NCBI GenBank assembly: GCA_903851415.1
Contig: CAINOE010000051.1
Location: 40,387-104,386 of the forward strand
Length of the DNA stretch: 64,000 bases
From: an uncultured Rhodopila sp.
GTDB taxonomy: Bacteria; Pseudomonadota; Alphaproteobacteria; Acetobacterales; Acetobacteraceae
Reading direction: 5' to 3'
The position numbers were made by a program, and so were the translations under genes. This document shows, piece after piece, positions 61,070 through 64,000 of the stretch. The number at the start of each line of letters is the position of its first letter. Position 1 is the stretch's first letter. The notes below the pieces were generated by a model, which was given only the letters and a program-made list of their open reading frames with translations, was not told the DNA's origin and did no database searches.

Positions 61070-61831
61070 ATGGGATTGACCGCCGCGTGCGCGATCGGTG
61101 TCATGGCCAAGGCGCCGCGGCCCGGCTTCTCCAAGACCCGCCTCTGCCCGCCGCTGCGGCCGGATCAGGCGGCGAGGCTCAGCGCCGCCTTCCTGCGCGA
61201 TATCACCGACAACATAGCGTTGGCCGCTCGGGACGCGCCCATCGGCGGGTATATCGCCTACGCGCCGGCCGGCGCCGAGGCGTCGTTCGAAGGACATCTG
61301 GCGCCCGGCACCCGCCTTTTGCTGGCTGACGGTTCGCCGCCGATGCCGCCTGCCGTGCAGGGGTTCGGGCGGTCGCTGCTGCACGCCATCATGGCGATGC
61401 TGGAGCGTGGGCATGGTTCGGCCGTGGTGCTGAACTCGGACAGTCCCACCCTGCCGACGGCTTTGCTGGTCCGCACCGCGGCGGCGTTGGCGCGCGACGG
61501 CGACCGCGTCGTGCTGGGTCCGGCGGATGACGGGGGGTACTATCTGCTGGGGATGAAAGCGGCGCACGCCCACCTGTTCGCGGATATTGCCTGGAGCACG
61601 GGCAGTGTCGCCCAAACGACCCGTTTGCGGGCCGCGCAACTGGGGTTGGAGGTCGTGGAACTGCCGTCCTGGTATGACGTGGACGACAAGGCGGCGTTGG
61701 ACCGCCTGTTGCGGGAGACCGAGACGCCCGCGATCACCAACGGCCTGCTGCCTTACGCCGCGCCGGTGACGGCGGTGGCGCTGTCGCGCATGGGGTTGCG
61801 CGCGGCGAACATGGATCTCGCCGCCGAATGA
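61070..61831 (+). CDS. TIGR04282-type (DUF2064) transferase
   Basis: 253 residues. MAKAPRPGFSKTRLCPPLRP near residue 12 is the nucleotide-sugar binding motif of the DUF2064/TIGR04282 group, followed by LNSDSPTLPTALL (DxD-like) and GPADDGGYYLLGM. These transferases are often found with radical SAM genes (rSAM-associated transferase 1). It starts 3 nt after the molybdoenzyme stop and overlaps the GT87-like gene. Product not known. Confidence 0.82.
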   Translation: MGLTAACAIGVMAKAPRPGFSKTRLCPPLRPDQAARLSAAFLRDITDNIALAARDAPIGGYIAYAPAGAEASFEGHLAPGTRLLLADGSPPMPPAVQGFGRSLLHAIMAMLERGHGSAVVLNSDSPTLPTALLVRTAAALARDGDRVVLGPADDGGYYLLGMKAAHAHLFADIAWSTGSVAQTTRLRAAQLGLEVVELPSWYDVDDKAALDRLLRETETPAITNGLLPYAAPVTAVALSRMGLRAANMDLAAE

Positions 61832-63144
61832 TCCGGCTGGGGCTGCTCGGAGGTCTCCTGCTGGCGCTGACGCTGGGGGCGTTGTCGCTGCACGTGCCGG
61901 GTGCGCGGACAATTCCCGTGCTGGAAACGAAGAACGCGTTCGTTGCTATCCTGGGGGTCAGCGCCGCCGTCTATCTCGTCGCGGTCGCGTTGGTCCAGCG
62001 GCGGCCCGCCGGGCGTCGGGCCATCTGGCTCGTTTTGCTTATCGCGGCGGCGCTGCGGCTCCCGCTGCTCGTGTCTACTCCGTTCCTGTCGACCGACATC
62101 TTTCGCTACGTCTGGGATGGGCGCGTGCAGGTGGCCGGCATCAATCCGTATCGTTACATTCCCGACGAGCCGGAACTGGCGCCGCTGCGCGACACGGCGA
62201 TCTTTCCGCACATCAACCGTGCCGAGTGGGCGCCGACGATCTATCCGCCAGCGGCCCAGGCGATCTTCGCTGCCGTCGGCTTCGTCTGGTCCAGCGTGAC
62301 CGGCGTCAAGGCCGCGATGGTGGGGTTCGAGATCCTGGCGGTGGGCTGCCTGCTCCGCCTGCTGGCGGCGGCCGGATTGCCGCGCGAGCGGGTGCTGATC
62401 TACGCCTGGAACCCGCTGCCGGTCTGGGCTTTCGCCGGCAACGGCCATATCGACGCCGCGGCTGCCGCTTTGGTTGCCGCCGCTTTGTTGTTGCGGGTTC
62501 GCCGGCGGGATGGTTGGGCCGGGGTCGCCTTGGGCCTCGCGATTGCGACGAAATTCCTGCCCGCGGTCGTGGCGCCGGTGCTGTGGCGGGCACGTGCCGG
62601 CTGGTGGGCCGCCGCCGCCTGCATCGGCACGGTCGTCGCGCTGTATGCGGCGTATAGCAGCGCCGGGTGGCTGGTCTTCGGCGACCTCGGCAGCTACGGC
62701 CCGGAGGAAGGCTACGACAGCGGAGCCGGATTTTGGCTGCTGGCGGGGATTGCCCGTCTGGCCGCTTTACCGGATGTTGCGGGGACAGTTTACAAGGCCG
62801 TGGCTGTCGTTGCGCTGGCGTCGCTCGGGGCCTGGTATGCCTTTGTTCGCCGTCCTGATGATCCGGTCTCGCTATGCGCGGCGGCGGGGGTCATGATGGC
62901 TGCGGCGACCTGCGCCATCAGCCCGCATTATCCCTGGTATTTCGCCTGGCTGGCAGTGCCCTGCGTTCTCGCGCCGGCCCCGGCCGTGGTGTGGCTGTCC
63001 GCGTCGCCCATCCTGATGTACCTGGATACGTTCGGTGACCGGTTTATTCTGCCGTCGGTGATTTATGTCCCGGCCATCCTGCTGGCACTGTCCGGCTTGC
63101 GCCGTCGCGTCCCGGCGCTGAGGCCGATCGAAGGAAATACCTGA
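61828..63144 (+). CDS. GT87/DUF2029-like polyprenyl-sugar glycosyltransferase
   Basis: 438 residues, 10-11 membrane helices. STDIFRYVWDGRVQVAGINP contains the catalytic-loop Asp of GT-C enzymes, followed by YRYIPDEPELAPL and PTIYPPAAQAIFA, both typical of mannosyltransferases of this group. Its ATG overlaps the TIGR04282-type stop (ATGA), and its own stop overlaps the radical SAM start. Sugar and acceptor unknown; the operon order suggests both transferases build the same glycoconjugate. Confidence 0.82.
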   Translation: MIRLGLLGGLLLALTLGALSLHVPGARTIPVLETKNAFVAILGVSAAVYLVAVALVQRRPAGRRAIWLVLLIAAALRLPLLVSTPFLSTDIFRYVWDGRVQVAGINPYRYIPDEPELAPLRDTAIFPHINRAEWAPTIYPPAAQAIFAAVGFVWSSVTGVKAAMVGFEILAVGCLLRLLAAAGLPRERVLIYAWNPLPVWAFAGNGHIDAAAAALVAAALLLRVRRRDGWAGVALGLAIATKFLPAVVAPVLWRARAGWWAAAACIGTVVALYAAYSSAGWLVFGDLGSYGPEEGYDSGAGFWLLAGIARLAALPDVAGTVYKAVAVVALASLGAWYAFVRRPDDPVSLCAAAGVMMAAATCAISPHYPWYFAWLAVPCVLAPAPAVVWLSASPILMYLDTFGDRFILPSVIYVPAILLALSGLRRRVPALRPIEGNT

Positions 63145-64000
63145 TGTCGTCCATGCCCGATCCCCGCCGTTATTTTGAGGCCGTCACGGCGGAGCGCAAC
63201 GACGTCGCGGACCAGCCGCCGGTGTGCCTATACCTGGAGGTAACCAATCGCTGCAACCTGGTGTGCGAGACCTGCCCGCGCACCTTCGAGGATCTGGAAC
63301 CGCCCGCCGACATGAGCTGGTCGTTGTTCACCCGCATCGTCGACCAGGTTCCCGGCGTCGCACGCGTCGTGCTGCACGGCGTGGGTGAGCCGATGCTGGT
63401 CAAGGCGCTGCCGAGGATGATCCGCTACCTGAAAGATCGCGGCACCTACGTGCTGTTCAACACCAACGGCACGTTGCTGAACCCGAAGAAGTTCCAGGAG
63501 CTGATCGATACCGGCCTGGACGAATTGCGCGTCTCATTGGACGCGGCGGACCGCAAAAGCTATGCGGCGATCCGCGGCAAAGATTTCTTCAATCGCATCG
63601 TCCGCGATGTCGGCAAGTTCACCGCCTATCAGCAGCAGATGGGCGTGACGGCGCCGCGGGTCTCGCTGTGGCTGACCGGATTGAAGGAGACCGTTGCGCA
63701 GCTTCCGGATTTCGTCCGCCTCGCGGCCTCGATGGGTGTGCGGGAGGTCTATCTGCAACGACTCGTCTTCGATTCGGCGGGCTACGGCAAAGCCCGGCCG
63801 GAACAGTCCTTGTTCGAGCAGGCTCATGGGGAGGAACAGGCAGCGATCGACGCGGCAACCGCTATTGGCACCGGCCTTGGCGTGATGCTCGATGCCTCCG
63901 GCGCCACCGAACCCGGCTTAAGCCTGAAACGATCTGCTGACGGCAAACCCTGGGCGACCTGCCGGCGGCCCTGGTCGCTGATGTATTTCACCGCGCACGG
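63144..64000 (+). CDS. Radical SAM protein, 3' end cut by window
   Basis: At least 285 residues with no stop before the window ends. The radical-SAM cluster motif is CNLVCETC (Cys37, Cys41, Cys44), after YLEVTNR. HGVGEPML is the SAM-binding GGE-type motif, and FNTNGTLLN and LDELRVSLDAADRKSY continue the TIM-barrel pattern. A late CRRPW near the end may begin a SPASM-type second cluster domain. Starts within the TGATG at the stop of the GT87-like gene, so it belongs to the operon. Substrate unknown. Confidence 0.88.
   Translation, partial: MSSMPDPRRYFEAVTAERNDVADQPPVCLYLEVTNRCNLVCETCPRTFEDLEPPADMSWSLFTRIVDQVPGVARVVLHGVGEPMLVKALPRMIRYLKDRGTYVLFNTNGTLLNPKKFQELIDTGLDELRVSLDAADRKSYAAIRGKDFFNRIVRDVGKFTAYQQQMGVTAPRVSLWLTGLKETVAQLPDFVRLAASMGVREVYLQRLVFDSAGYGKARPEQSLFEQAHGEEQAAIDAATAIGTGLGVMLDASGATEPGLSLKRSADGKPWATCRRPWSLMYFTAH

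Overview
This 64-kb window is dense, high-GC bacterial chromosome. The gene content points to an alphaproteobacterium: a ubiquinone-pathway COQ9 protein, an NDUFA9-type oxidoreductase, a PleD orthologue whose key residues have the same numbers as in Caulobacter, a DUF29 protein, an APS-reductase type sulfate pathway, and dispersed palindromes of the 'TCATGGCCCGG..' kind. An Acetobacteraceae-like member of the Rhodospirillales is my best guess. This is inference from protein content, since there is no rRNA gene in the window.

Layout. 1-3.0 kb: translation and quinone genes (peptide deformylase, COQ9, lepA). 3.0-6.2 kb: a lower-GC accessory pocket with a PIN toxin-antitoxin pair, a trypsin-fold protein, a GxxExxY gene framed by a long inverted repeat, and the frameshifted remains of a nucleotidyltransferase. 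6.2-12.4 kb: NAD-type isocitrate dehydrogenase, a VapBC pair with a palindromic operator, the NDUFA9-like protein, a nested palindromic repeat block, a methyltransferase, pleD and rpmG. 12.5-15.7 kb: a tightly coupled kinase / enolase-like / D-2-hydroxyacid dehydrogenase operon, which I consider the best candidate for an undescribed pathway. 15.8-26.4 kb: TonB-like protein, cobalamin adenosyltransferase, MGMT, quinone reductase, mntR and mntH, accA, a TetR regulator, a coupled pair of membrane GTPases and a WalW-like deacetylase. 26.4-32.1 kb: a complete peptide/opine-type ABC transporter. 32.3-38.6 kb: HmoA-like monooxygenase, LplT-like MFS, HAD hydrolase, GST, and glpD-glpK.

38.6-41.1 kb: a second ATCCGTG-type inverted repeat, an orphan hydrogenase-4 small subunit, DUF29, DoxX and ndk. 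41.1-44.8 kb: the assimilatory sulfate operon cysH-cysD-cysN, with a structured leader, no APS kinase, and an APS-reductase-type CysH. 45-51 kb: parvulin isomerase, tRNA-Val(GAC), a small lipoprotein, and a four-gene operon (GT-C-like membrane protein, UbiA-family phosphoribosyltransferase, GtrA, HAD phosphatase) that looks like a decaprenyl-phosphoryl-pentose pathway. 51-58.8 kb: a globin-coupled chemoreceptor, an amidase, and a cassette of small redox and detoxification enzymes beside a divergent LysR gene. 58.9 kb to the end: a translationally linked run of a ModA-like binding protein, cytochrome b, Tat-exported molybdopterin oxidoreductase, TIGR04282-type transferase, GT87-like glycosyltransferase and a radical SAM protein cut by the window end.

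Many genes within operons overlap by 1-4 nt (ATGA, TGATG, GTGA, TTGA), so translational coupling is the rule. At least four copies of a 77-82 bp palindromic element lie in the intergenic spaces and tie the window together as native chromosome, while the 3-6 kb and 54-59 kb blocks look acquired.
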